NCBI GenBank assembly: GCA_964017065.1
Contig: OZ024785.1
Coordinates: 16,339,174 to 16,403,173 of the forward strand
Source of the DNA: Haliclona indistincta
Lineage: Eukaryota; Porifera; Demospongiae; Haplosclerida; Chalinidae
Length of the DNA: 64,000 bases
Direction: 5' to 3'
Part shown: piece by piece, positions 22,798 through 35,082 of the stretch
Layout of the letters: every line of letters starts with the position of its first letter
Numbering within the stretch: the first letter of the stretch is position 1
Notes under the pieces: model-generated
Database searches by the model: none
Seen by the model: only the letters and a program-made list of their open reading frames with translations
Told to the model about the DNA's origin: nothing
Made by a program: the position numbers and the translations under genes

Positions 22798-24026
22798 CAT
22801 CTTGTATGATCACCAAATACGCAGCCTGTCAAGGTCAAAGTTTCAATAACCAAAAATCTCTCCACAAGAGTCTTTGAGTGGAGCATAGCAGCAATCACAG
22901 TGCTTTAAACTGTTTTCCCGATAATGACGCAAAGAATTTTTGATTCACTTTTCTTCAAAAAAGCAAAATACCGCAAACCAAAATCACCTCTAGAATGCAT
23001 GTTCTAGTGACTAAAACACTACCTAATAAAAGAAATGAAGCACCAAAGGCGCATATGCCTCGGTGGAATGCCACCATTTCACATACACAATAAAAATTGC
23101 AGCTGTTACACCTTTCTGTACAGCAATCACAATGCAGTTTTTGTATGGAATGTAGCGTTTCCCTAACTATTGAGCAGAATATTTAGAAATGGGTGATTCG
23201 AAAGCCTTAACGCATGCTAACAGCTCTGAGCTTTTCTATGGACCTATCGTGCTGTTTTGTAATAAAAACGAACTCAATAGTTGAAAAACAGCTAAATTTG
23301 TTCTTGAAAGTGTCTAGATCGCCAAGATAAGAAGCACGTCACGCCCTAAAAATCATAAGCAGAATCAAAATCCTTACAAATCATTTTCGAGCAAATATCG
23401 AGTATTGCTTGTGTTGCCTGTTTCAGTGCTTAGTTCAGCAAGCGGAGAGAAATCCACCCGACAGACAGACACATAATTACATACACAAACAAATTACTGT
23501 GCAGGTAGCATGTCCTGTGTCGTTCATCGTCCACACACCGGCGTGCAGGGACGATATGATACCATCGCTTACATTCACAAGGCATACAGCAAGGTACCGA
23601 TAGCTAGAGCTAGGGTTTTTTGTGTGTGCTTGGATATCTGAAGCTGAACATTTACTAGAAAAATTCAGGGCATTCAAGTAAAGTTTTAGCACCACAAGTG
23701 TATGCGAGTGTATGCGTTAACATAACTCGGCAACTAAAGCTGATATCAAAAAGGATCCATCGGTCACTAGATAATTAAGCTGTCTGGCTGCATGCCATGT
23801 CAACAACGAGATTGATTTCTTAGTCGACGAAGCTGCTCGTTGCTTTGTGCACTTCGTAACGCACTATGGTAGCGCATCTAGTCACCATTTTTGCAAAAGA
23901 CAAAGTGCAGTCTTTGCTCTGACTGGACATGCAATGCTTTGTTCAGCCAAACCAACACGCGCAATCTTACGAGTGTTTTTATCTATTCTGTTGTTCCTAT
24001 AGAGATCAACCAATACATTGTGGTCT
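22798..24026. other. Gene-free stretch holding R1 copy B
   Basis: 23033-23500 is an R1 copy in reverse orientation. Its 3' hairpin end (CACCAAAGGCG...CCTCGGTGG) is at 23041, and bases 23390-23490 match the reverse of copy A near 2160-2290. The 5' end is lost. The sides show no gene. 23640-24026 lies just beyond the stop of the ZU5 gene. Confidence 0.6.
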
Positions 24027-25235
24027 TCACGCAAATTGCCTCATCCAGTAATATTTATTGTAATGGTTCAGCTCACTGTCGCTCAGCAATAGTATAGGAT
24101 CAACATGTATAGAAAAGCTTCTTTGTGGTTTGATTCCAACAAGTCGGATAGAATTCTTAAAGCTTTCAGTAGGCCGCCTCTCCAGGTGTTCAAATTTTAT
24201 CTTCACCTTGCAAAGCAATGGGCCTTCATTATGTCTCCGTAAATCAATTTCTTTCTTTGTAATCTGTATGCACATGAAGACACAATATTAATAGTAGTGA
24301 TTAACATACTGTGCATGGCGTCATTGGAGGTGTTACTCTCCATCCAGGTGTGACATCTGCTTTGATTTCTACTGTCAGTTCACTTTCTTCAAACTCAAAC
24401 ATCACTTCTGCGTCAGGGTCTTTCCCCTTTAGAGAGTTAGTCAAATTCTAGAAAAAAAATATTTGCAACAGCTCTTAATATCAGCAAAATTATTGTGGTA
24501 CCTCTTTCATTGTATCAAGATACTTTGTCAATGCCAAAATCCATTGGTATTCAAACCCATCTCTATATTGAAAAGTAGATGCTCTATACTGCATACAGTC
24601 ATCTGAAACACACAAGTAATAAAATTAATCTTTGATGTTGTAGTTTGATGCTCAACTTACCATATCCTAGTAAGCGCCAGAACCAACCAATGCCATAATA
24701 TGAAAACTGTTGACGTTCAATAGACCCAAAACAGCTATCTTTCTGAAACACTCCTCCTGTTAATAGCTCAAACTTGTACGGAATCGAAGAACGGTCTTGA
24801 GAAGCGACAACAAAACTCATGTGCTTGCTACTTTCAGCACTCCCCAGCTTCACACAATGCTGAATTTCTAGTTTGGCTGGTGCACGAAGCGGCTTGGTGA
24901 GAGTGATGGCATACACGGCACTCACAGGCTCGATGCCTTCAGGATACTCAAAGAGCCCAGCATCAATGGCTTTGACAGTCACTAGGCAGGTTTCGTTAGG
25001 CAACAGGGCATTCTCTGGAATGAACATTCTGAAGCTATGCTCCTCCCATAGTAGTGGCCGAGCCTTTTCTCCTCTTAATTCAAAGGTTATTTCATCAACA
25101 ATGTGGACACCAATCAGCTCCTCTATAATGGTATGGAAAAAATAATTATACTATCCTTTTTTGAAGAAAAAAGTGATTAAAACATTACAAAACATGCCAC
25201 GTATTACCTTCCATAATAGCTGGCAGTGTGTACAT
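24027..25235 (-). CDS. ZU5-domain protein (possible 5'-truncated signalling or immune-type gene)
   Basis: Five exons on the minus strand, all GT-AG and in frame: 25235-25208, 25122-24661, 24602-24502, 24447-24310, 24263-24027; 321 aa from the ATG at 25235. Exon 2 carries a ZU5-like block: FRMFIPENALLPNETCLV, VKAIDAGLFEYPEGIEPVS, LEIQHCVKL, FVVAS, YKFELLTGGVFQ, FGSIERQQFS. ZU5 is an adaptor fold seen in ankyrins, UNC5, PIDD and many sponge Death/NACHT proteins. The downstream 160 residues are not recognised and no Death domain follows. The 5' exon is only 28 bp and abuts the 24-bp satellite at 25250, so exons for upstream domains may have been lost or lie beyond it. Confidence 0.7.
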
Positions 25236-25249
25236 TATTGAGTAACACA

Positions 25250-25866
25250 CAGGCTCGCTTAATACCTAACATACAGGCTCGCTTTATACATGTATAACAT
25301 ACAGGCTCGCTTTATACATAACATACAGGCTCGCTTTATACCTAACATACAGGCTCGCTTTATACATAACATAGAGGCTCGCTTTATACCTAACATACAG
25401 GCTCGCTTTATACATAACATACAGGCTCGCTTTATACATAACATACAGGCTCGCTTTATACATAACATACAGGCTCGCTTTATACATAACATAGAGGCTT
25501 GCTTTATACCTAACATACAGGCTCGCTTTATACCTAACATTCAGGCTCGCTTTATACATAACATACAGGCTCGCTTTATACATAACATACAGGCTCGCTT
25601 TATACATAACATACAGGCTCGTTTTATACATAACATACGGGCTCGCTTTATACATAACATACAGGCTCGCTTTATACATAACATACAGGCTCGTTTTATA
25701 CATAACATACAGGCTCGCTTTATACCTAACATACAGGCTCGCTTTATACATAACATACAGGCTCGTTTTATACATAACATACAGGCTCGCTTTATACATA
25801 ACACACAGGCTCGCTTTATACCTAACATACAGGCTCGCTTTATACATAACATACAGGCTCGCTTTA
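25250..25866. repeat. 24-bp satellite array 1
   Basis: Tandem 24-bp units with core AACATACAGGCTCGCTTTAT, alternating ATACAT and ATACCT junctions. It reads open in most frames of both strands only because the unit is a multiple of three. Confidence 0.97.
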
Positions 25867-25867
25867 T

Positions 25868-27105
25868 TAGGGAGGCACGGTAGTGACTCCCTATGTAGGG
25901 ATGAACGAGAAAACAAGATGGCGGCTATATACAATGTATTAGCGTTCAAACGCTGATATTTCGCCTGGTGTTGAATTTTATACGTCTTTAGACACTTAGA
26001 TCTGCTCTCTGGCGTTGCCCCATCTTACAGTAGCAAGGAGATTGCTCGAAATTGTTACTAAAGTGACGAACCTGGAAACGGTGAAAATCGAGTTTCGTCA
26101 TCTTCGTTTTCTTCTTTCGTTCTTTCTTCTTTCTTTCTTCCACTCGCCTAGCGCCTTTACGCGAGCAGTGCCGAGACCAAAACATCCACGAACAGTCGTG
26201 AAATTCTCCTTGCATGTGCCTTTTGAGCTTTGTTTTTAACGTTACGGTGATCTAAGTTCCGCGATTTCTCGATCGTGATCCATTGTCAGCTTAGTGATAG
26301 ACGCCATTATTGTGATTGTGCAATACGCACGTGACCAAGCAATGGGTAGCGCACGTGACCAAGCAGCTAAAGTATCGCTGCGCCGTGTGGATCACTATCA
26401 CGGAGAACACACACCCGGCATTTGTCTGGAGTCTTCGAAGAACGGTAAGCTCGTGTAGGATCGCCATTCTGCACTTGCCAGATAATTACAACCGTCCACA
26501 AACAAGTGTGGGCGGGGCTCGTATGCACTGCATGCATGCGTAGGCGACTAGGCGACCTGATACGTACAGTTTGACAATTTTAGCTACAAGTTTAAGAAAA
26601 GCCATCAACAACAGGAATACTAAACTAATGGTGGAAACAAAGACTTCTCCGTACATGCATGATATTGAACTGCACTTCACTAAAAAGAAAAAAGGACACA
26701 AACAAGAAATTAAAAAGATTTCTATCGAAATCAAAAGGATGTAGTGATGAAAAAATCGACCACTGGTTCACAATGTAAACCAACAAGGAACAAGCATAGA
26801 ATGGTAACACGATTGACTTGCTAACAGACCATAGATCCCTACATCAGTGGCTGTACATAAGATCAATATTTTGTCACAAGCTAAATTTGATTCAAAGTGT
26901 CAGTCAAGTGTCAGTCAACAGTAAATAGCTTAACTAGCTATAGTCTGGCCACAGCAGCCACTGATGTAGGGATCTATGGTCTGTTAGCAAGTCAATCGTG
27001 TTACCATTCTATGCTTGTTCCTTGTTGGTTTACATTGTGAACCAGTGGTCAATTTTTTCATCACTACATCCTTTTGATTTCGATAGAAATCTTTTTAATT
27101 TCTTG
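25868..27105. repeat. 1.24-kb spacer unit between satellite arrays, copy 1
   Basis: Closely similar to 29569-30773. It starts with a small inverted repeat (GGGAGGCACGG...CTCCC) and includes AAACAAGATGGCGGC. It ends in a 151-bp inverted repeat, arms 26703-26853 and 26955-27105. No conserved protein frame is shared by both copies, so I regard it as non-coding. Confidence 0.85.
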
Positions 27106-28287
27106 TACATAACATACAGGCTCGCTTTATACATAACATACAGGCTTGCTTTATACCTAACATACAGGCTCGCTTTATACATAACATACAGGCTCGCTTT
27201 ATACATAACATACAGGCTCGCTTTATACCTAACATACAGGCTCGCTTTATACATAACATACAGGCTCGCTTTATACATAACATACAGGCTCGCTTTATAC
27301 CTAACATACAGGCTCGCTTTATACATAACATACAGGCTCGCTTTATACATAACATACAGGCTCGCTTTATACATAACATACAGGCTCCCTTTATACATAA
27401 CATACAGGCTCGCTTTATACATAACATACAGGCTCGATTTATACCTAACATACAGGCTCGCTTTATACATAACATACAGGCTCGCTTTATACATAACATA
27501 CAGGCTCGCTTTATACATAACATACAGGCTCGCTTTATACATAACATACAGGCTCGCTTTATACCTAACATACAGGCTCGTTTTATACATAACATACAGG
27601 CTCGCTTTATACATAACATACAGGCTCGCTTTATACATAACATACAGGCTCGCTTTATACATAACATACAGGCTCGCTTTATACCTAACATACAGGCTCG
27701 TTTTATACATAACATACAGGCTCGCTTTATACATAACATACAGGCTCGCTTTATACATAACATACAGGCTCGCTTTATACCTAACATACAGGCTCGCTTT
27801 ATACTTTATACATAACATACAGGCTCGCTTTATACATAACATACAGGCTCGCTTTATACCTAACATACAGGCTCGCTTTATACATAACATACAGGCTCGC
27901 TTTATACATAACATACAGGCTCGTTTTATACATAACATACAGGCTCGCTTTATACATAACATACAGGCTCGCTTTATACCTAACATACAGGCTCGCTTTA
28001 TACCTAACATACAGGCTCGCTTTATACATAACATACAGGCTCGCTTTATACATAACATACAGGCTCGCTTTATACCTAACATACAGGCTCGCTTTATACA
28101 TAACATACAGGCTCGCTTTATACATAACATACAGGCTCGTTTTATACATAACATACAGGCTCGCTTTATACATAACATACAGGCTCGCTTTATACCTAAC
28201 ATACAGGCTCGCTTTATACCTAACATACAGGCTCGCTTTATACATAACATACAGGCTCGCTTTATACATAACATACAGGCTCGCTTT
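27106..28287. repeat. 24-bp satellite array 2a
   Basis: About 49 units of the same 24-bp satellite. It is continuous with 29211-29567 apart from the inserted element at 28288-29210. One unit near 27805 has an extra TATACTT. Confidence 0.97.
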
Positions 28288-29210
28288 ATGTATTAGTTAA
28301 ATGACCCTCACGAGGGATGTTGCTGGTATATAGGCCCGACCGCCCGAGGGCGCGTAGCGCCCGAGGGCGGAGGGCCTATATACCGCAACATCCCGAGGGA
28401 GGGTCATTTAAGTGATTTATATCCCCGTTGCTATGTGGTTGCTTAGCTGCGCTCGTTGCCTAGTATCTATGACGTCAATGCATGGTGTAGCATAGCAACG
28501 AATGACGTCATACTGTATTAGTACAGCAACTACAGCCATCCGCGCTCTGTGATCTGCGACTCGAAAATGGATACGAGGAGCAAGAGAAGAGGTGATTTTG
28601 ACTTAAAGGTTGATGGCTGGTCAGATGATAAAGAAAATGAGCCAGTTGAGAGCAACAGCTGCAAGTGAGCTATTTCATGCCGGCGTCCCTGAAAGAGTTA
28701 TCCAGCAGCGAACCGGACATCTTGGGTTACGTCGATATGAGAAGGTGACAACAACTCAACAGCAAGCTGTTTGTCGTGTGCTATCTGTGAATACAAATTC
28801 TACTTATGACAACGAAGTTTCACGCATGAGCTTTTCTTCAACTTCTTCAGCAGTACCAAGCTCACATTCAACTGAACTTCAGCTTCACAAGTTGTACCAA
28901 GCACACCTGCAACAGCTGCAGCTCTACCGCAAATGAATTTTAGCTTTTGCTCGGTTCACATCTATCAAGGCACTACCCCTTCGTGCAAGAATTGAGCTGA
29001 TGGCAGCCATTTGACCAACTCTTTGCTTTCCTCATTATTTTATGCAATTTGATCACTTTTGCTGCAATGAAATATAGCATTATCCTCTTGAAATATAGCA
29101 TTAAGCACTCTAGATATAGCACCTCCACTTGTGATATTGCATTGGGGTAAATGTAGCTTATTTATAACACATCAATATCCTTAGCAACCACATAGCAACG
29201 GGATATAAAC
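28288..29210 (+). mobile_element. Hairpin-ended tyrosine-recombinase element (family H, copy 2), internally deleted
   Basis: Inserted into the satellite, with array units on both sides. The left end is a 115-bp hairpin (28297-28411) with loop core GAGGGCGCGTAGCGCCCGAGG, followed by TTTATATCCCCGTTGCTATG. The right end carries the inverted form of that block (29180-29208) but no hairpin. Inside is a short frame from ATG 28567 (33 codons, DDKENEPVE) that runs into the recombinase C-terminus in another frame, so most of the protein has been deleted. Confidence 0.75.
28642..28936 (+). pseudogene. C-terminal tyrosine recombinase fragment (Crypton/DUF3504-like)
   Basis: The frame reads SQLRATAASELFHAGVPERV, then QQRTGHLGLRRYEKVTTTQQ. 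This matches the catalytic C-terminus of Crypton-type tyrosine recombinases: the Arg of the HxxR box (its His is replaced by the deletion junction), the GH box, and the nucleophile Tyr in RRYEK. The Ser/Thr-rich tail follows to 28936. It is a remnant of an integrase rather than an active gene. Confidence 0.75.
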
Positions 29211-29567
29211 ATAACATACAGGCTCGCTTTATACATAACATAGAGGCTTGCTTTATACCTAACATACAGGCTCGCTTTATACATAACATACAGGCTCGCT
29301 TTATACCTAACATACAGGCTCGCTTTATACATAACATACAGGCTCGCTTTATACCTAACATACAGGCTCGCTTTATACATAACATACAGGCTCGCTTTAT
29401 ACCTAACATACAGGCTCGCTTTATACATAACATACAGGCTCGCTTTATACATAACATACAGGCTCGCTTTATACTTAACATACAGGCTCGTTTTATACAT
29501 AACATACAGGCTCGCTTTATACCTAACATACAGGCTCGCTTTATACATAACATACAGGCTCGCTTTA
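29211..29567. repeat. 24-bp satellite array 2b
   Basis: Same 24-bp unit as 27106-28287, separated from it by the recombinase element. It ends at the same junction sequence (CTCGCTTTATTAGGGA) as array 1. Confidence 0.97.
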
Positions 29568-29568
29568 T

Positions 29569-30773
29569 TAGGGACGCACGGTAGTGCGTCCCTATGTAGG
29601 GTTGAACGGGAAAACAAGATGGCGGCTACATACATGTATTAGCGTTCAAACGCTGATATTTCGCCAGGTGGTGAATTTTATACGTTCAAGGACACTTAGA
29701 TCTTCTATCTGGCGTTGCCCCATCTTACAGTAGCAAGGAGAGTGCTCTACACTGTTACTAAAGTGACGAACCTAGAAACAGTGAAAATCGAGTTTCGTCA
29801 TCTTCGTTTTCTTCTTCTTCTTCTTCTTCTTCAGCGCGCCTAGCGCCTTTACGCGAGCAGTGCCGAGACCAAAACACCCACGAACAGTAGTGAAATTCTC
29901 CTGGCAGGTGCCTTTTGAACCTTGTTTTTAGCGAAACGGCGATATACATTCCGTGAGTTTTCGATCGTGATCCATTGTCAGCTAAGTGTTAGACGCCATT
30001 ATTGTGATTGCGCAATACGCACGTGACCAAGCAGTGGTTAGCGCACGTGACCAAGCACTACCCTGAGTATCTCCGTATTGCGTATGGATCACGGAGAACA
30101 CATATCTGTCTGGAGTCTTCGAAGAACGGTAAGATCGTCTGATCGTATAGGACACCATTCTGCGCTTGCCAGGTAATTATAACCGCCGTACAGATCTACA
30201 AACTAGTGTGGGCGGGGCTCGTATGCAAGTCATGCATGCATGTATGCGTAGGCGAGCTGATATGTACAGCATAATAATTATTTTTAGCTACAAGTTTAAA
30301 ATTGTTAATAATAAAGAAAAGCCACCAAGAAAACTAAATCAATGGTGGAAACAAAGACGGCTCTAGTACGTTCATGATATTGAACTGCACTTCACTAAAA
30401 AGTAAAAAGGACACAAACAAGAAATTAAAAAGATTTCTATCGAAATCAAAAGGATGTAGGGTTGTGAAATCTACCACTGGTTCACAATGTAAACTAACAA
30501 GGAACAAGCATAGAATGGTAACACGATTGACTTGCTAACAGACCATAGATCCCTACATCAGTGGCTGTGCACAAGCTGAATGCACGTCAGGTGTCAGCAG
30601 TCAACAGCAAGTAGGTCAACCACAGCAGCCACTGATGTAGGGATCTATGGTCTGTTAGCAAGTCAATCGTGTTACCATTCTATGCTTGTTCCTTGTTAGT
30701 TTACATTGTGAACCAGTGGTAGATTTCACAACCCTACATCCTTTTGATTTCGATAGAAATCTTTTTAATTTCT
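29569..30773. repeat. 1.2-kb spacer unit, copy 2
   Basis: Second copy of 25868-27105, with scattered substitutions and small indels (for example TTCTTCTTC expansion at 29812-29834). It ends with the same inverted repeat, arms about 30419-30568 and 30623-30773, and runs directly into another satellite array. Confidence 0.85.
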
Positions 30774-30947
30774 TTACATAACATACAGGCTCGCTTTATA
30801 CATAACATACAGGCTCGCTTTATACATAACATACAGGCTCGCTTTATACATAACATACAGGCTCGCTTTATACCTAACATACAGGCTCGCTTTATACATA
30901 ACATACAGGCTCGATTTATACATAACATACAGGCTCGCTTTATACAT
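30774..30947. repeat. 24-bp satellite array 3
   Basis: Seven units of the 24-bp satellite. It ends 30 bp before the stop codon of the ROC/COR exon, so it probably lies in that gene's 3' UTR. Confidence 0.95.
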
Positions 30948-30977
30948 ATGCACAGATAACATCAATTGTGATATTAA

Positions 30978-33124
30978 CTATTGATCTTGTACACAGATAC
31001 CTTTGATCCACTTCTTCTTCCAACTCTCAGCAGGTGTAGAGATATGACCATGACAACGTGTGCTCCCATTCTCCTTGTACTTAACAGCATGAGGAGTAGG
31101 TTTATCATGAGAGCATCGGCAAGGAAAGAACAGCCCCTGCTCGGGGTCAGCATTGTGGTTATAGTGAAGACCACTGATAACTTCACGCACAGCATCTTGT
31201 ATACAACAGAGAATAGCTGTGCAGTCATCATGTGAAGGATCTTGAGGACCAGATTTAGACTCTTTTTCAATCTTGACCTCAAGATATTTAAGATGCACAC
31301 TAAGAGTCACAAGAAGAAGATACTCGCTGAATTTAGTAATGACAACTAGGGTGGCCTGGTTGCTACGTAGACTATCGTCACTTTCATCTAAGTTCCAAAG
31401 AGTATCCCTCAGCTGTTTCTTGTTAAGTAGATGTGCTAGTACTGAACTGAATACACCATTTGGTGTGTAGCCACCCTCGAAGCAAATCAATGCAGAATCA
31501 TCTTTAATATCACCATCTTCATTTGATGATGAAAAACAGTGCACAAGAGCACTAGGCATAAAAAATTTCCTGCGGTCTTTCTCTGTAACTAGCTCAGTGT
31601 GGACTAATTCTGACTCTGTGTCTGACTCCATAGTGTTGTCAACTGACCAGTCTAACTCAGCAATAATATTTAGATGAAGCAAAAAAGCAACAAGCAAATC
31701 AGGTGTTAGAAGCGGATCATAGTCTTGTTCAGTCCAAAGCTCTCTTAAGGTTTTCATAGTGAAAATTCCTCTAGTCTGCATCCTCTTCTTGACATCATAG
31801 TGAGGCACTAATGTCGTTTCAAATCCAAAAGTACGAGTTATCAGAAAGCTTGGAATATCATACAGTATCTTAGGACTGATCACTACATAATGCTTCAAAA
31901 GTTCGTCATCGGGATAGTAGCGGATGCTGCCAGTGAAGTTGTGTAGCTGCCAGAGAATATGTTCAAGTTCACGGATTGATGAGATTTTGATTTTAGCTGC
32001 CAACTTCTTACACTGCTCTAGCGTAACAATCTTCTTGTTTTGAGATCTTAAAAGCAACTCCAGAGCCACAGTTGGCACTGGTAGTTTTACTTCACACATT
32101 GGTGATTGATATGATTTGCTATCTTCATATTTATCGACTGGTTGGTCAGCTACTTTTTGAATAATTTGACGTAGTTCAAGAATACCTTCACCAGTAAAGC
32201 TGTCTATAGGATAGACAACCTTATCGGACCCATGAGGTACGATGAAATCTGTACCAAATTCTTTAAGAAGAGGCATAAGACATTCATTGATTTTAGCAAT
32301 TTGATCATCATTAACAAGGCTCTTCATTGTACCCAACAATATGACACGTGGCTGTACCTTCACCCTCTGGTCACCATTAATCTGATAACTGCATGTACAG
32401 CGTATGCTGGCTAGACTCTGCTGCAGTACATTGTAAACTGTTGTCTTGGTTTGGTATTGCTCTCGTTGCCCATCGCTATGAGTAAACCTCACTACACATT
32501 CTTCGTGCAGACCAACAGCTAGACTAAATGTGAGAAGAAAGAGAGATGGTCCAGAGACAAGAGAAGGCAAGAATTGCTGGAACTGAGGTTGACCACCAGA
32601 ATCAATGAGATACATTAATGTTCCATTTCGTATATCTTGGAGGTCCGTGGATTTAATTTCCTTAGGAAGATTCTCAAAGAGCTGCTTTAACAGTTGAAAT
32701 GCTTCATCATCATTGCCTGCTATAGACTCTTGTGTCGGTTCTGTTGCCTGCTGCTCAGTTGCTGTTGTAACACTACTGGTAGGCTCTTCTGCAGAATCAA
32801 TTATTTTTTTTGACATACTAAACTTTTCTTCATCAAAATTTAGCAACTGCCAGGGCTTATCCATAGCTCCTAGAGCAGTAAGAGGAGCTCTTGCTCGAAG
32901 TATTTCTTCTGCCACAAGAGTGCTGCGGGCACCATCAGGGTATTCAAGTTCACCATATTCAATTTTAGCAGGTTTTTGATTCAGTTCTTGATTAGTGAGT
33001 TTCAGTTTAACACAAGTCTTTCCAACACAAGATAGTCCATGAAGAATAAGATGGAGTATACGAAGATTAAAGGTTTTCTTTTCTTTCATCATGTGAAACA
33101 TAGCAGAGAGTTGGTCATCACCAT
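30978..33124 (-). CDS. ROC/COR-type (ROCO) GTPase exon
   Basis: One 2,147-bp terminal exon from an acceptor (TTTGCTATAG, phase 1) to the stop at 30978. The Ras-of-complex part has a Walker A motif GLSCVGKT, a switch-II-like DSGGQPQFQQF and the block PRVILLGTMKSL where GTPases have the base-specifying motif. There the usual Lys-Asp pair is Lys-Ser, so guanine specificity is doubtful. A COR-like region follows (HILWQLHNFTGSIRYYP, GIFTMKTLRELW, LLHLNIIAELDW, FFMPSAL). The last 100 residues are Cys/His-containing (FPCRCSHDKPTPH, STRCHGH) and unidentified. ROCO proteins are multidomain signalling scaffolds. The splice phase matches the upstream linker (37698-37802) and Death (44884-45165) exons. 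A decayed paralogue lies at 38940-41656. Confidence 0.75.
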
Positions 33125-33550
33125 CTATAGCAAACATAGCAAGTAAACAAACAAACAAAAATGACAACATCATTAAAGACCCTCGCTCATGCTTTAAATA
33201 CCGTATTGCACACCACGGCATTTATTGCACTGAAGTGGCTGCCAATGCGCACCTTGCCGTGTTCAATCAGCAGTCTTTGGTTGTTAATGTTGTGCGAAAA
33301 ATAAGCACTGGATTGAGCCTCAAGGCTTTGCCTCATGCTGTATCAGCCTCTCAACCCGACCACTTTGACAAGTGCTTTATCTTAAATACGGAATCAAGAG
33401 TACATAATATCAAGAGTAAATAATAGAAGAGAGCCTACGTAGCTTTTTGTCGCGCCGCCTACACCTTGAAGCTATAAACAGCAGAAGCAGCAAGCGACTC
33501 CGCTCCACAGGCAAAGCGAGCAGCCACTCTTTTACCAGATAGTTTTATTT
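33125..33550. other. Gene-free intronic or intergenic sequence
   Basis: No exon was recognised between the ROC/COR acceptor and the hAT fragment. Confidence 0.4.
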
Positions 33551-34136
33551 TAGTGCTGCAACGGATTCGGATAAATCCGGATAATTCGCTCATTACAGTA
33601 CCATCCGGATGTAGCTGCTAATAGTGTTCTTGTAAACATGGCATCTAGCAAACGCAGTAGGGCATGGAAGACCTTTGTTCTTGAAAAAGTGGATGGGAGA
33701 CAGAAAGCTGTTTGCAAAAAATGTGGAACAAAACTTGCTTACTCTGGAGGAACAGGAAATTTACTTATCCATATAGACACAAAACATCCTGAGCCATCGG
33801 AGCAACCACAAAATAGTAATCGAAGACAACTTACAATAGCTACTGATCGGAAATGTTCAGCCCAAAGGTCAGGAGAGATAACAAAGGCTATAGCAGAGTT
33901 CGTAGCCGCTGATATTCGCCCTATTGCCATCGTAGGTGGTACTGGGTTTAAGAAGCTGATGTGTTTGCTAGAACCCGATTATAAAGTCCCTTCAAGGCCA
34001 CATATCACTTCAACATGTCGCAAAATGTACAATAATTTGAAGGAACAACTACTTGGAGATCTCAAGTCGCAATATGTGTCCCTTACTACTGATTCCTGGA
34101 CAAGCAGAATGACCGATTCGTACACAACACTAGCCT
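33551..34136 (+). pseudogene. 5' half of a second hAT element (BED finger), truncated
   Basis: Starts at a hAT-like terminus, TAGTGCTGCAACGGATTCGG, 87 bp before an ATG at 33638. The frame encodes a BED finger (CKKCGTKLAYSGGTGNL...HIDTKH) and LTTDSWTSRMTDSYTTLA, the first catalytic Asp region, parallel to the intact transposase at 20905. Homology stops at 34136, where a fragment of the GTTAGCCTCG-type MITE family (GGCCTGGTACAG...GCGCATGC) begins. Confidence 0.8.
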
Positions 34137-35019
34137 TGCCTCCAGGCCACACCCCCAAGCTGAGAGATGGCCTGGTACAGACTGTCTGCGCATGCTCCAA
34201 AATTACACCAAAACTGGTGTAATTGGTGCAATCTTCAGCAGTCACAGTAGAGAAAGGAGCTAAAACTATTGTTTCTATGTCATGTGTCATGCTTAGTTCT
34301 ATTTCTAATTGTCTAATAATTACGTATTTTACTTTAGAAAACAGTAGTTCAATGGGGTTGTAATCTGGACTATATGGTAGATAGTGAACAATAAGAGCTC
34401 CAACATCCTTTATGGCAATTTGTACACAGTGTATATTATAATTATTTTACCTGGCCTGAAAATGTGTCAGACCAACATATGTATTGATCGGACATGTCCT
34501 GACATTATTGAAATTCATGAAAAATCTATGTTTACCAAACTACATAATGTCTAATCATATGAGTCATTGTCTGAGTAGTCAGATTCGAATAAATGGTCCC
34601 ACTCATTAAGATTTATCGAGTTAGCATTAGGTTTGACTAGGACTTGTAATGACAAGTACCGCGTGAGCACATGATCTGATCTCTTGAGCAGTATCATCTT
34701 GTATGCAATATTGCACCAAGAATATAGCTCATCTTCAACATTGCATGATTCTGTTGACCCATCCATAAGGAAACTGTCAAACTGTTTCCTCCACTTGGTA
34801 AAAGTATTTATTGACACTTGCCTTTTAAATATCGTTGCACTAGTACATGTACTGCTTCCATCAGTACAACTACACTAGTTCGCTTTGACATTATTCACGC
34901 ACGAGATCGAGGTTAGCTTGCTATTTAACAGACATTCGGTTAAAATAATTGTTATTTTAGAAAGTTATTCTAGCCACGTGGCCACACCTCAATTACAAAA
35001 TTGTTTTAGCAGCTCGCCC
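34137..35019. other. MITE fragment and unassigned sequence
   Basis: 34137-34200 resembles the subterminal block of the elements at 1561 and 40689. A short palindrome, TTACACCAAAACTGGTGTAA, lies at 34202-34221. The rest is AT-rich with no recognised gene. Confidence 0.4.
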
Positions 35020-35082
35020 TCAGTCGGCCATAGCGTCAGGACAGGCTGTCAGCCACCGGCCAAGGCTCCAATTTAACCGGCG

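Noticed and set aside
25988..26239. Open frames in the spacer unit
   Set aside because: Not conserved between the two spacer copies, and composition follows local AT/CT bias.
25250..30965. Long repetitive open frames on both strands
   Set aside because: The 24-bp satellite is a multiple of three and stop-free in several frames. Frames on both strands are equally open, so none is credible.
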